From Phytomonospora endophytica (GTDB lineage: Bacteria; Actinomycetota; Actinomycetes; Mycobacteriales; Micromonosporaceae), in NCBI RefSeq assembly GCF_014202425.1, contig NZ_JACHGT010000009.1, positions 1 through 64,000 of the forward strand: 64,000 nucleotides of DNA, written 5' to 3'. The notes under the pieces are model-generated. The model saw only the letters and a list, made by a program, of their open reading frames with translations. It was not told the origin of the DNA and did not search any database. This document shows, piece by piece, positions 1 through 8,482 of the stretch; position 1 is the first letter of the stretch, and every line of letters starts with the position of its first letter. The position numbers were made by a program, and so were the translations under genes.

Positions 1-122
1 CCCACCCGCCCCCCCCCCGCCGGGGGCCCCGCGGGGGGGTGCAAACCCCGCGCCTGGGCCCGCCCCCCCCCGGCCCCCCCCCCCCGCCCCCGCCCCCCCC
101 CCCCCCCGGGGGGGGGCCCGCT
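1..122. repeat. G/C homopolymer low-complexity stretch
   Basis: This stretch consists almost only of C and G runs, including runs of more than eight identical bases, and no reading frame or recognisable element can be read in it. The character changes abruptly at about position 122 to ordinary actinobacterial coding sequence (the 3' end of a minus-strand gene). It may be a contig edge or a sequencing/assembly artefact rather than biology. I see nothing functional in it. Confidence 0.6.
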
Positions 123-133
123 TCCGTCGTGGG

Positions 134-1201
134 CTACGGAACGTAGGTGAGCATCGCCATGGTCTTGACCGACGTCGGCTCGTCGGCGCGGGCCAGTGGG
201 GTGCCGTCGGCGGCCATCAGCGACACGTAGCCGCTGAAGCGCCCCAGGCTCTGCCCGCCGTTGAGGAACAGCACCGGTCCCTTGAAACCGCCGTCGGGCG
301 CGTAGACGACCGTCTTCGTCTTCACGTCCATGACGACCTTGCAGCTCAACACCCGGCTGTCCGGGCCGCTCGGCTGCCCGATGGTGATGCACGCCCGCCC
401 GGCGCTCTCGCTCATCGAGCCGAGGCCGAGGAGCGGCTCGCCGAGGGCCTCCTCGACCGCCGGGCCCAGCCCGGTCGGGGTGACCGTGCCGCCGAACTGC
501 TTGACGACGTCGCGCGTGTAATCCTCGTCGATGAAGCCCATGTAGTAGAGGTCGTAGCCGTCATCGCCTCGCGGGACCGGACGCACGAAGCAGCCCTCGA
601 CCGGGATCTCCTGGGACTTGGTGTTCGCCTCGATGTCGAACCAGCGCAGGATCCGTCCGCCCGCGCTGTCGATCCTCGTCTGCGTGAGGATCATCGGACG
701 GCCGTCGGGCGCCCACACCGCGTCCATGCAGACTTCGCCGCCTTGGACGAGGCCCTTGGCGACGGTGCGTTCGGTCTTGTTCTTGAGATCGCGGACGACC
801 AGGTTGTTCTTTGGATACTCGGCGGGGACCAGGAAGGCCAGGTAACGACCGTCCGGGGAGACGCTGGCGGTGGCGATGAGCCTGTTCTTCGACTTGTATT
901 CCGACTTCGGCGCCTGGCCGGGCTTCCAGGACCACAGTTCGCTGGTCTCTTCGCCGGCCTTGATGTAGTAGAAGGTCCCGCTGATCGCGGCCAGCGCGGT
1001 CTCCGATCCGACCGGAGCGGCGTCGGCCCCGGTGTCGGCCGTGCCCGGCTGCGCCGTGCCGGAGCTCGGCGGCTCCGACGCCGTCGCCCCTCCGCGGTTC
1101 AGATAGACGAGCCCCGATCCGACCGCGACGAGCGCGGCGACGGCCAGCAGCGACCACAGGACGCGAGCGAACCGGCTCGCCGTGCTTTCGTTCGTACTCA
1201 C
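134..1201 (-). CDS. Membrane-anchored PD40/WD40-like beta-propeller protein
   Basis: A 355-aa protein of unknown function. It has a short cytoplasmic N-terminus, one transmembrane helix at about residues 13-34, an Ala/Ser/Thr-rich linker and then an extracytoplasmic region with propeller-like segments such as SVSPDGRYLAFL and WAPDGRPMIL, the signature of TolB/PD40-type repeats. I chose the GTG at 1201 because GGGGGA lies just upstream; the longer in-frame start would add a low-complexity Arg/His-rich leader. It is homologous to its upstream neighbour (shared GTFYY.., SW+PG, SPDGR blocks) and lies 95 bp downstream of it, in the same direction as the sigma factor gene. It may be a sensor or partner in that sigma system, which is inference only. 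The stop lies 12 bp from the low-complexity start of the window. Confidence 0.75.
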   Translation of the reverse strand: MSTNESTASRFARVLWSLLAVAALVAVGSGLVYLNRGGATASEPPSSGTAQPGTADTGADAAPVGSETALAAISGTFYYIKAGEETSELWSWKPGQAPKSEYKSKNRLIATASVSPDGRYLAFLVPAEYPKNNLVVRDLKNKTERTVAKGLVQGGEVCMDAVWAPDGRPMILTQTRIDSAGGRILRWFDIEANTKSQEIPVEGCFVRPVPRGDDGYDLYYMGFIDEDYTRDVVKQFGGTVTPTGLGPAVEEALGEPLLGLGSMSESAGRACITIGQPSGPDSRVLSCKVVMDVKTKTVVYAPDGGFKGPVLFLNGGQSLGRFSGYVSLMAADGTPLARADEPTSVKTMAMLTYVP

Positions 1202-1296
1202 TTGTTCCCCCAATGTGCGGTGGTGATGACACCGACCATGACGCCGCCTCCACCAGCGAGGTTGCCCCAAGGGACAATTCCTCCAAAGTGGACGGA

Positions 1297-2352
1297 TCAG
1301 CCGGCGTAGGCGAAGAGTTCGGCCTCGGCCAATGACGCGGGCTCGCCGAGGGTGCCGATCGCGGCCCCCGACGACTCCATGACCTTCAGCTCCCCTTCCG
1401 AGCGGCCGACGACGACCGGCCCCGCGAAGACGTAGGCCACGCTGAAGTGGTCGGGAGACTGGAACACCCGCCCACCCGGCAGTTCGACGATGGTGTCGCA
1501 GCTGATCGCCCGGTCGACGGTCTCCAGATCCGTGCTGAGGCAGGCCTTGCGGCCGTCGGGGCTGATGGCCACGAGACTGGAGGCGGTCCGGCCCAGCGTG
1601 TCGTACAGGGTCGACACGGCGTCGGCGGTGTCCAACCCGGACGGCGAACCGTCCGGCGCCATCGCCTCGATCCCGTTCCCCCAGTAGAGGATGTCCCCCG
1701 CGAACTCGCCTTCGGCGACGAAGCGCGGGTGGCAGCCGGGAATCTCAACGTCGTCGCCGAACTCCTGTGGCGCGTCGAGGCTCACGTAGAACGCGTGAAC
1801 GCCCACGGACTCGTCCAGCGGCTGTCGCCCGACCAGGAGGCTGCGACTGTCGGGCGACCACACCGGTTCGGCGCAGGGCAGGTAGCGGAACTCGTCCATC
1901 AGGGTCGTCACCACTCCGGTGGCCAGATCCTTCACCTTCAGGTTCGCGGTACCGCCGTCGCCGGTGGTCTCCCGCCACGCGATGTTCCGTCCGTCGGGCG
2001 AGATCGTGGCGGTGCTGCGCAGGGTGTCGTCGCCTTCGAGGACCACGGCCGGCTCGTCGTCCCCGGCCTTCCAGGACAGGACCCTCGTGGCACCGCCTTC
2101 GCCGCCCTGGTCGAGGTAGTAGAACGTGCCGGGCACGGCGGCGGCGGCCTCGCTCAGCTCCTCCGGCCAGGAGTTCACGATGGCGAAGGCGCCGGTGACC
2201 CCGCCGAAGAGCACGACCAGCGCGGTCACGGCACCGGCGACGGCCCGGCGCACGCCCAGCCGCTTCGAGCGGGCGAGGACGGCGGCGTGCATGTCGGGCG
2301 CCGCGGCGTGCTCGGCGAAACTGGCGAAGTCCTCTTTCAGTGGATTGCTCAC
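1297..2352 (-). CDS. Putative anti-sigma-like membrane propeller protein, coupled to sigma factor
   Basis: A 351-aa protein with an N-terminal cytoplasmic part of about 35 residues, one transmembrane helix (about 36-59) and a large outer region with PD40-like repeats (TISPDGRNIAW, VWSPDSRSLLV, AISPDGRKACL). Its GTG start overlaps the sigma factor stop codon by 4 bp (GTGA), so the two are translationally coupled. That position is typical for an anti-sigma factor or membrane regulator of an ECF-type sigma. No zinc-binding ZAS motif (HxxxCxxC) is visible in the short N-terminus, so a classical anti-sigma domain is not demonstrated. The downstream gene is a tandem paralogue. Confidence 0.75.
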   Translation of the reverse strand: MSNPLKEDFASFAEHAAAPDMHAAVLARSKRLGVRRAVAGAVTALVVLFGGVTGAFAIVNSWPEELSEAAAAVPGTFYYLDQGGEGGATRVLSWKAGDDEPAVVLEGDDTLRSTATISPDGRNIAWRETTGDGGTANLKVKDLATGVVTTLMDEFRYLPCAEPVWSPDSRSLLVGRQPLDESVGVHAFYVSLDAPQEFGDDVEIPGCHPRFVAEGEFAGDILYWGNGIEAMAPDGSPSGLDTADAVSTLYDTLGRTASSLVAISPDGRKACLSTDLETVDRAISCDTIVELPGGRVFQSPDHFSVAYVFAGPVVVGRSEGELKVMESSGAAIGTLGEPASLAEAELFAYAG

Positions 2353-2879
2353 GCCAGGCTCCCCTCAGCGAAGAATCGGTGGTCTCGAAGCTCGGGAACC
2401 TTGGTGCGCAGGAGATTCAGCGCCTTCGAGGTCTGGCTCTTGATGGCGCCCTCGCTGCAACCGAGCAGTTCGGCGGTCTCGGCGACGCTGCGGTCTTCGT
2501 AGAAGCGCAGGACGAGGACCGCGCGCTGGCGCGGGGTCAGCCGCGCCAGGGCCTCCCAGACGGCGATGCGCCGGACGGAGTCCTCGGCGGAGTCGCCCGA
2601 CACGGGCGGTTCGGGCAGGACGTCGGCGTGCTGTTCCTTCAGCCGTTTTCGGCGCCACCAGCTGACCTGCAGGTGGTACATGATCTTGCGGGTGTACGCC
2701 TCGGCGTTCTGTTCCTCCCGGATCCGCGACCACGCGCGGTGGGCACGGGCCAGCGCCGACTGGACGAGGTCCTCGGCGAGGTGCTGGTCACCGGTCAGCA
2801 GGAAGGCGGTGCGCATGAGCGCCGGTGTGCGCGCGCGAACGAACTCCTCGAACTGGGCGGCGGGGAGATCGGTCTCCAT
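2349..2879 (-). CDS. SigE-family RNA polymerase sigma-70 factor (ECF type)
   Basis: A 176-aa ECF sigma factor of the actinobacterial SigE family, which directs RNA polymerase to alternative promoters. Region 2 spans about residues 8-80 (FEEFVRARTPALMRTAFLLTGD, then DLVQSALARAHRAW and the DNA-contacting YTRKIMYHLQVSWWRRK). Region 4 spans about 105-160 with the helix-turn-helix LTPRQRAVLVLRFYED and LGCSEGAIKSQTSKAL. The ATG at 2879 has an AGGAAG ribosome site 6-7 bases upstream; the frame stays open much further but that sequence is not sigma-like. It heads an operon with two membrane propeller proteins, the first coupled by a 4-bp overlap. The target regulon is unknown. Confidence 0.92.
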   Translation of the reverse strand: METDLPAAQFEEFVRARTPALMRTAFLLTGDQHLAEDLVQSALARAHRAWSRIREEQNAEAYTRKIMYHLQVSWWRRKRLKEQHADVLPEPPVSGDSAEDSVRRIAVWEALARLTPRQRAVLVLRFYEDRSVAETAELLGCSEGAIKSQTSKALNLLRTKVPELRDHRFFAEGSLA

Positions 2880-3041
2880 CCGGCTTCCTTTCCATGGTCT
2901 GCCTTTCTGTGGTCTGCCTGCACTGACGCCGCCCGGCCGGAATCGGTTGCCCGGCCGGACAAAGCGCCCGAAGCGGCCAAGTCCGCCGCCGTTCGGCCGA
3001 GCGGGACGGTCGACGTGGCGTGCGGGCGTCATGCTGCATCG

Positions 3042-6000
3042 GTGAGCATGTATCCCTGCCCGAGGTGCGGTGCGCCGTCGAGCCCGCAACGGTGCGCCTC
3101 CTGCGGGCGTGGAGCCGAACCGCTGCTGACGGAATTGTCCGGCGTCGACGCAACCCTGCGACAGAACGCGCAGTCCGTCGCGCGGCTGCGGGAGCAGTTG
3201 CGGTCGACGGAGGAGACACAGGTCCTGTTGACGGCGAAGCGTTCGCGGATCCTGGCGCGTCTGTCGGCGCGTTCGCAGGAGCTGCGGAACGGGCCCGCGA
3301 CACCGCCGGTACCGGCACCGCCGCCGCCTCCCCCGCCGGTCGCGCCGGTCGCGACGCCGTCGTGGGAGCTGCCCGGCGTGGTCGCTTCGGCGCCCAGACC
3401 GCCGGTACCCCAACAGTCCGCGCCGATTCCGTACCAGCCGCCGGCCCAGCCGGTCTACGCCCAGGTTCCGTCGGCCCCGAAGCCGCGCCCGGAGACCTCG
3501 GGGAAGGCCGTGCAGAACACGCTGCTGATCCTCGGCGCGATCCTGGCCGCCGCGGCCGCGATCAGTTTCACCACCGTCGCGTGGGTGACCTTCGGGACCG
3601 GCGGGCGGGCGGCGATCCTCGGCACGATCACCGTCATCACGCTGCTGCTTCCCTTCGTGCTCAAGAAGCGCCGGCTCACCGCGACCGCCGAGACGGTCAG
3701 CGCGGTCGGACTGCTCCTGGTCGTCCTCGACGGCGTGGCGCTGTGGCTCCTCGGCCTGGTCGACGACGTCGACGCCGCCGTGTTCGTCGCGGGCACCGCG
3801 ATCGCGGCGGCGGCGTTCGGGCTGGTCTACCACCGGTTGAGCGCGCTGCTCGTGCCGCTCTACGCCGTCCCGGTGCTGGGGCTGCTCGCCGCGCTGGTCG
3901 CGGTCGGCCAGGAGACCACGACGATCGGGCTCGTCCTGCTGTGCGCGGTCGCGCTACTGGCGACGACCGCCGCCGTGGCCGGTCGCGACCGGATCGCCGC
4001 GACCATCTCCGGCGGCCTCGCCGCGGCCGCGATCCTCGGCACCGTCACGTATCTGACCGCCCATCACGCCCCCGAGTTCGTGCTCATCCCCGCGCTGGCC
4101 GCCGTCGCGGTCACCGCCGTCGCGCGACGACTGCCGAAGTCCTACCGGTTCGGCCCGCTGCTGGTCGGCGTGATCGCGACGGGTCTCGTCTGCCTGCTCG
4201 CCTTCGTGCAGGGCCTGGTGGCGATCACCGTCGCCCTCGGCGCCGGCCGGCTGCCGGAGGACGCCGCGCGCAATGTGCCCGAGCAGCTGTGGCAGGTCCC
4301 GGTCCTGTTCGCGCTCCTCGCCGTCGGCGAGTTCACCGCACCCACGCACACCCGGCGGCACGCCGTCGCCGTCACGGCCGTGACGGCGATGCTGGTGACC
4401 GCTCCGGGCGCCTTCGGGATCGACTGGCGCGTCTCGGTTCCCGCGCTCATCGCGGCCGCCGCCGCGGGCGCCTTCGGTGCCCGGCACGGTTCGCCCGCGG
4501 AGTCCGGTGCGCGTCTGGGCGGTTCGGCCGTGGTGTACGTCTTCGCGCTGGGCCTGGCCGTGCGCGACCAGGTCGCGATCACCGCCGCACTGTCCACAGT
4601 GGTCCTTGTCGGGGTCGCACTGCATCTACTGCGCAGGGGATCCGCGCACGCTCTGCCCGGCGCACTCGGGCTCGGCGTGGCCGCCTGGGCACTGCCGGGC
4701 GCGATCGCTTCGGGGATCGATCTGACCGGGCTGCGGCCCGCGTACACCGCCGGGATCGCGCTCGCCGTCGCCGCGCTCGCCGGACTGGCCGCGGCCGTCG
4801 CGCGCCCGGCCCCGGGCAAGCTCACCGCGCTCCCCTTCGCGGGCGCCGCCGCCGGGCTGGCCACCACCGCCGTCTTCGTCGGCAACGCCCTCACCGGAGC
4901 CGAACGCTTCGTCGCCGCCGGGGCCGTGCCGCTCGTCCTGGCGCTCTCCGCCGCGGCCGTCGAGGCGACCCAGCCCGCCGCGCAGCGGGAGACGACCAGG
5001 CGCGTCGCCGCCGCCGGCGCCGTCCTGGTCCTGCTGGCCGCGCTCACCACCATCGTCTACCGGCTGCTGCCCGGCTTCGAGGTCCTCACCGCCGTCGCGC
5101 TCGCCGCGCTCATCGGCCTCGGCGTCGTCCTCCTGCCCGAGCGCGTCCGCTCCGGCCCGGCGATCGGCGCGGCCATCGCCGGTGGCATCGCCGCGACCGT
5201 CGCCGCCGCCATCGCGATGGCCGGCGCGGTCGTCTCGGCCGCCGCCGCGCTGCCGATCTGGACGGCGGACCTCGGCCGGTGGTCGCAGCGCCTCGGCGAG
5301 GTGCGGTGGCTCGGCTGGCAACCGCCGATCGTGCTGCTCGTCGGCGCGATCGCCGCCGCCGTGCTGCTCCGCGGCGCCCTCCGCCACCACGTGATGCTCG
5401 CCTGCGCGGGCTTCGCGCTGCTGTCGGCACCGGTCGCCTGGCACCTCGACTGGCCGGTCACGCCGGTCCTCGCGATGGCCGGCGCGGTGGCCCTCGGCGC
5501 CGCCGCGGCCTTCCCGAAACTCTTCGGCGGCCACTCCCTCGTCCGCCTCGGCGCCGGGACCCTCTTCGCGCTCTACGCCCTGGCCACCTCCCTCGCCACC
5601 CCCATGGCGAGCCTCGCCGCGACCGGCGCGATCGCCGCGGCCTGCCTCCTCGTCGCAGGCCTCGCCTCCGGCGGGCGCCAAGCCCTCGTCGGCGGGGTCG
5701 CCACCGCCGCCGGACTGCTCGTCCTGCCCGCGATCGCGATCTCGGCGGTCGTCGCCGTCACCGAACCCGACCTCCCCGGCGGGCCGCTCCCCGAACGCGT
5801 CGGCCTGCTCGCCGCCATGGGCGCGGCGAGCCTCGGCCTGCTGGTCACCGTCCTCCTGCGCGTCGGCGGCTCCCGCAACCTCCCCTACGCGACGGCCACC
5901 GTGCCCGTCGCCGCCACCATCGCGGCCCTCGCCAGCCTCCCGACCGGCGAACCCACCCGCGTCTACACCGCGCTCGCCGCGCTCATCGGCATCGCCGCGG

Positions 6001-7409
6001 CCCTCCTCCAGCTCCCCGCACGCGACGCCGCACGCGTCCGCGCCGCCCTGTCGGCGCCCGCGCTGCTCGTGTCGGCCGTCGCGGTCAGCCCCGTTGTCCT
6101 CGCGCCCCTCGCGCTGCCCTACAGCTGGATCCTCGCGGTCTGGAGCCGTGTGCCGACCTCGACCGTCGACGGGCTGTCCGCCCGGCCCTTCGGCGTCGAC
6201 GGGGACGTCGCCGACGTGGCCGTCCTCGCCGCCGTCGCCCTCGCCGTCCTGCTCGCCGTCCTCGGCCTCGCCGAACGGCGCTGGATGATCCCCGTCGCGA
6301 TCGGCGGCCTCGGCGCGGTCCTGCTCGCCGCGCCCGTCGCCCTCGACCTGCCCTGGCCGACCGGCCCGTTCACCGCCCTCGCCATCGCCGTCGTCGCCGG
6401 ACTCACCGCCGGACTCGGCCGCGACACCCGCCAGAGCCTGATCTGCGCCGTCCTGGCCGCCGTGACCGGCGCACCCGCGCTGGCGGGGTCCCTCGCGACC
6501 CGTCCGACCACCCTCGCCGCGCTCGGCACGGCCACGCTCGCCGCCTACGTCGTCGCCTTCGCCGGCGGCGACGTCGGGCGCCGCACCGCCGGGCACGTCC
6601 TCGGCGGCGCCGCCCTGTCGGGCCTGACGATCGCGGCGGGATCGGCCGCGGGCCTCCCCGGCGGGCAGATCGCGCTGGGCGTGCTCGGCGTCGCGCTGGT
6701 CCTGCTCGCCACGGCCTCACTGCTCGCGCTGCGCGGGGGCCGTCCGCCGCAGTCGTACGCCGCCGAGGTCATGGCCCACCTCAACCTCGTCCCGGCACTG
6801 GCCTTCGCGGCCGCCGAGGACGGTGTCAGGCCCCTGGCGACCGTCTTCGCCGTCTACGGCGCCATGCTCGGCCTGTACGCGCTGCGCATGGACTCCGGCG
6901 CCGTCCGGCGCGTCTACGCGCTGGTCGCGGCCGCCGGTGAGCTCCTCGCGTACTGGCTGCTGCTCGCCTCGGCCGACATCGGCACCGTCGAGGCCTACAC
7001 GCTGCCGGTCGCGGTGATCGCGATCGTCGGCGGCGGCCTCGAACTGCGCAAACGCCCGAACCTGCGCAGCTGGGTCGCCTACGGCCCCGGGCTGCTGGCG
7101 CTGTTCGCGCCCACGCTGGCGCCGGTCCTGGTCAGCACCGGCGACCCGCTGCGCAGGCTCGCGCTGGGCGTGGCCGCCCTGGCGGTGCTGCTCATCGGTT
7201 CGCTGAAGCGCCGGCAGGCACCGGTCGTGATCGGCGGTACCGTGCTGGTGCTGGTCGCGCTGCACGAACTGGTGCTGATGTGGACGCTGGTGCCGGCCTG
7301 GCTGCCCATCGCGGTGGCGGCGGTGCTGCTGCTGGTCACGGGCGCGACCTTCGAGCAGCGGCGGAAGGACTTCCGCCGCTTGAAGGCCGCGGTCGGGGGG
7401 ATGCGCTAG
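3042..7409 (+). CDS. SCO7613-type giant polytopic membrane protein with N-terminal zinc ribbon
   Basis: A protein of about 1455 aa. The N-terminus carries a zinc-ribbon-like pair of CxxC motifs (Cys6/9 and Cys19/22), followed by a coiled-coil-like segment (about 30-85), a Pro-rich linker (about 87-150) and then more than a thousand residues of nearly continuous Ala/Val/Leu-rich transmembrane helices. The layout matches proteins annotated in actinomycetes as SCO7613 C-terminal domain-containing membrane proteins, whose function is unknown. The GTG at 3042 and the ATG at 3048 are both possible starts; the zinc ribbon begins directly after either. It is divergent from the sigma factor gene (163 bp between starts) and its stop overlaps the convergent Nudix gene by 4 bp. 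Confidence 0.85.
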   Translation: MSMYPCPRCGAPSSPQRCASCGRGAEPLLTELSGVDATLRQNAQSVARLREQLRSTEETQVLLTAKRSRILARLSARSQELRNGPATPPVPAPPPPPPPVAPVATPSWELPGVVASAPRPPVPQQSAPIPYQPPAQPVYAQVPSAPKPRPETSGKAVQNTLLILGAILAAAAAISFTTVAWVTFGTGGRAAILGTITVITLLLPFVLKKRRLTATAETVSAVGLLLVVLDGVALWLLGLVDDVDAAVFVAGTAIAAAAFGLVYHRLSALLVPLYAVPVLGLLAALVAVGQETTTIGLVLLCAVALLATTAAVAGRDRIAATISGGLAAAAILGTVTYLTAHHAPEFVLIPALAAVAVTAVARRLPKSYRFGPLLVGVIATGLVCLLAFVQGLVAITVALGAGRLPEDAARNVPEQLWQVPVLFALLAVGEFTAPTHTRRHAVAVTAVTAMLVTAPGAFGIDWRVSVPALIAAAAAGAFGARHGSPAESGARLGGSAVVYVFALGLAVRDQVAITAALSTVVLVGVALHLLRRGSAHALPGALGLGVAAWALPGAIASGIDLTGLRPAYTAGIALAVAALAGLAAAVARPAPGKLTALPFAGAAAGLATTAVFVGNALTGAERFVAAGAVPLVLALSAAAVEATQPAAQRETTRRVAAAGAVLVLLAALTTIVYRLLPGFEVLTAVALAALIGLGVVLLPERVRSGPAIGAAIAGGIAATVAAAIAMAGAVVSAAAALPIWTADLGRWSQRLGEVRWLGWQPPIVLLVGAIAAAVLLRGALRHHVMLACAGFALLSAPVAWHLDWPVTPVLAMAGAVALGAAAAFPKLFGGHSLVRLGAGTLFALYALATSLATPMASLAATGAIAAACLLVAGLASGGRQALVGGVATAAGLLVLPAIAISAVVAVTEPDLPGGPLPERVGLLAAMGAASLGLLVTVLLRVGGSRNLPYATATVPVAATIAALASLPTGEPTRVYTALAALIGIAAALLQLPARDAARVRAALSAPALLVSAVAVSPVVLAPLALPYSWILAVWSRVPTSTVDGLSARPFGVDGDVADVAVLAAVALAVLLAVLGLAERRWMIPVAIGGLGAVLLAAPVALDLPWPTGPFTALAIAVVAGLTAGLGRDTRQSLICAVLAAVTGAPALAGSLATRPTTLAALGTATLAAYVVAFAGGDVGRRTAGHVLGGAALSGLTIAAGSAAGLPGGQIALGVLGVALVLLATASLLALRGGRPPQSYAAEVMAHLNLVPALAFAAAEDGVRPLATVFAVYGAMLGLYALRMDSGAVRRVYALVAAAGELLAYWLLLASADIGTVEAYTLPVAVIAIVGGGLELRKRPNLRSWVAYGPGLLALFAPTLAPVLVSTGDPLRRLALGVAALAVLLIGSLKRRQAPVVIGGTVLVLVALHELVLMWTLVPAWLPIAVAAVLLLVTGATFEQRRKDFRRLKAAVGGMR

Positions 7410-7798
7410 GACAGCAGCGGGCGCAGGGCCGCGACGATGGGCGCGTCGGCGGGGAGCCAGGGCACGGAGTCGAGCTCGTCGGCGGCCAGCCAGCGCAGTT
7501 CGGCGTGTTCGCGCGCCTGCGGGGTGCCGTCACGCAGAGCGGCGGTCCAGACCTTCAGCGTGGCGCGGCCGTTGGCCATGACCACGTCGCCGCCGATGCG
7601 TTCGCCGACCTCGATGGTCACGCCGAGCTCTTCATCGCACTCGCGGACGAGGGCGTCGAGTTCGGATTCGCCCGGCTCGACCTTCCCACCTGGGAACTCC
7701 CAGCGTCCGGCGGCGGCGGGCGGGTCGGAACGCTCCCCGGCGAGGACTCGCCCGTTCAAAATGATCGCCGCACCGACGATGACCTTTTGTGTCGTCAC
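7406..7798 (-). CDS. Nudix hydrolase, MutT/8-oxo-dGTP diphosphatase type
   Basis: A 130-aa Nudix protein likely to hydrolyse oxidised or non-canonical nucleoside triphosphates to monophosphates. The Nudix box is complete: Gly38, Glu44, Arg52-Glu53, Glu56-Glu57 and Gly59, with the WEFPGGK lead-in typical of MutT. The C-terminal half contains the ELRWLAADEL strand-helix element of MutT-like sanitising enzymes. I prefer the GTG at 7798 (VTTQKVIVGA) because family members start there; a GTG at 7816 would add six residues. Neither has a strong ribosome site. It is convergent with, and overlaps by 4 bp, the large membrane protein gene. The exact substrate cannot be told from the sequence. Confidence 0.88.
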   Translation of the reverse strand: MTTQKVIVGAAIILNGRVLAGERSDPPAAAGRWEFPGGKVEPGESELDALVRECDEELGVTIEVGERIGGDVVMANGRATLKVWTAALRDGTPQAREHAELRWLAADELDSVPWLPADAPIVAALRPLLS

Positions 7799-8077
7799 GG
7801 CGCTCAACAGTGCCACAAGATCGGCCGTTGATCACCGTCCGATGTCGTCTAACGCTCCACCGCCCGGTTGGTCGAGCATCGTACTTCCGGTCAGTAGTTG
7901 GTGCTCGGCGCCACATCCCGCGATACGAGACGACCGGCCAATCACGATCATCCGGAAAAGACCGAAATGCCTGCGTGGACACCGGACAGGGTGTGCGGCA
8001 AGACTCTAAGCACCGATGGTTAAGGCGCGACGGCGGTTCGGACACAACCCGATGAAGGCCCCGCCGCGGAGGTGCCC

Positions 8078-8440
8078 ATGACGCTAGGTGAAAACTTGCT
8101 GAAAGACGCACTGGAGCAACTGTCCGGATGGACCGGGGACACGACCGGCCTGACCAGGACCCTGCCGATCGATGAGAGCCAGCACGCCGACCTCACCGAG
8201 CGCATCAAGGTCTACGCCGACACGCTCGAACTACGGCCGTCCATCCGCCGCGACGACGGCACCACCACGGTCTCGGTCCGCAACCCCGACGGCGTGAACG
8301 CCAACGACGTCGCCTTCGCCGCGCGCGTCGAGGACGCCTATCGCACGATCGCGCACATCACCGACGCCGAGGACGCCACCGCGCGCGCCTCCTGGCGACT
8401 GACCGCGTGGTGGCAGAAAAGGCGTAGCGCCACTAGCTGA
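8078..8440 (+). CDS. Pterin-4a-carbinolamine dehydratase-like protein, active site degenerate
   Basis: A 120-aa protein resembling the pterin-4a-carbinolamine dehydratase (PCD/DCoH) fold. The region RPSIRRDDGTTTVSVRN followed by GVNANDVAFAARVEDAY aligns with the usual HHP...V.l.THd..GlT..D..lA..id pattern. The catalytic His-His-Pro is replaced by Arg-Pro-Ser, so dehydratase activity is doubtful; a dimerisation or regulatory role would be an alternative. The ATG at 8078 is chosen because GGAGG lies at 8068-8072; an upstream GTG at 8072 overlaps that ribosome site. The 260 bp before it hold no gene that I can see. Its role in this organism is unknown. Confidence 0.6.
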   Translation: MTLGENLLKDALEQLSGWTGDTTGLTRTLPIDESQHADLTERIKVYADTLELRPSIRRDDGTTTVSVRNPDGVNANDVAFAARVEDAYRTIAHITDAEDATARASWRLTAWWQKRRSATS

Positions 8441-8482
8441 AGTCCGCTCGACACTCATGGTCCGGTCGGCCCACAATTCCAT

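Noticed and set aside
4626-6596. 656-codon minus-strand frame opposite the same gene
   Set aside because: An antisense shadow with Glu/Gly/Arg repeats, typical of the complement of Ala/Leu/Val-rich coding sequence.
3020-6940. Very long plus-strand reading frame (1306 codons) inside the SCO7613-type gene
   Set aside because: It is the +1 shadow of a high-GC membrane protein; it translates to Arg/Gly/Ala monotony, has no family and starts inside the real gene.
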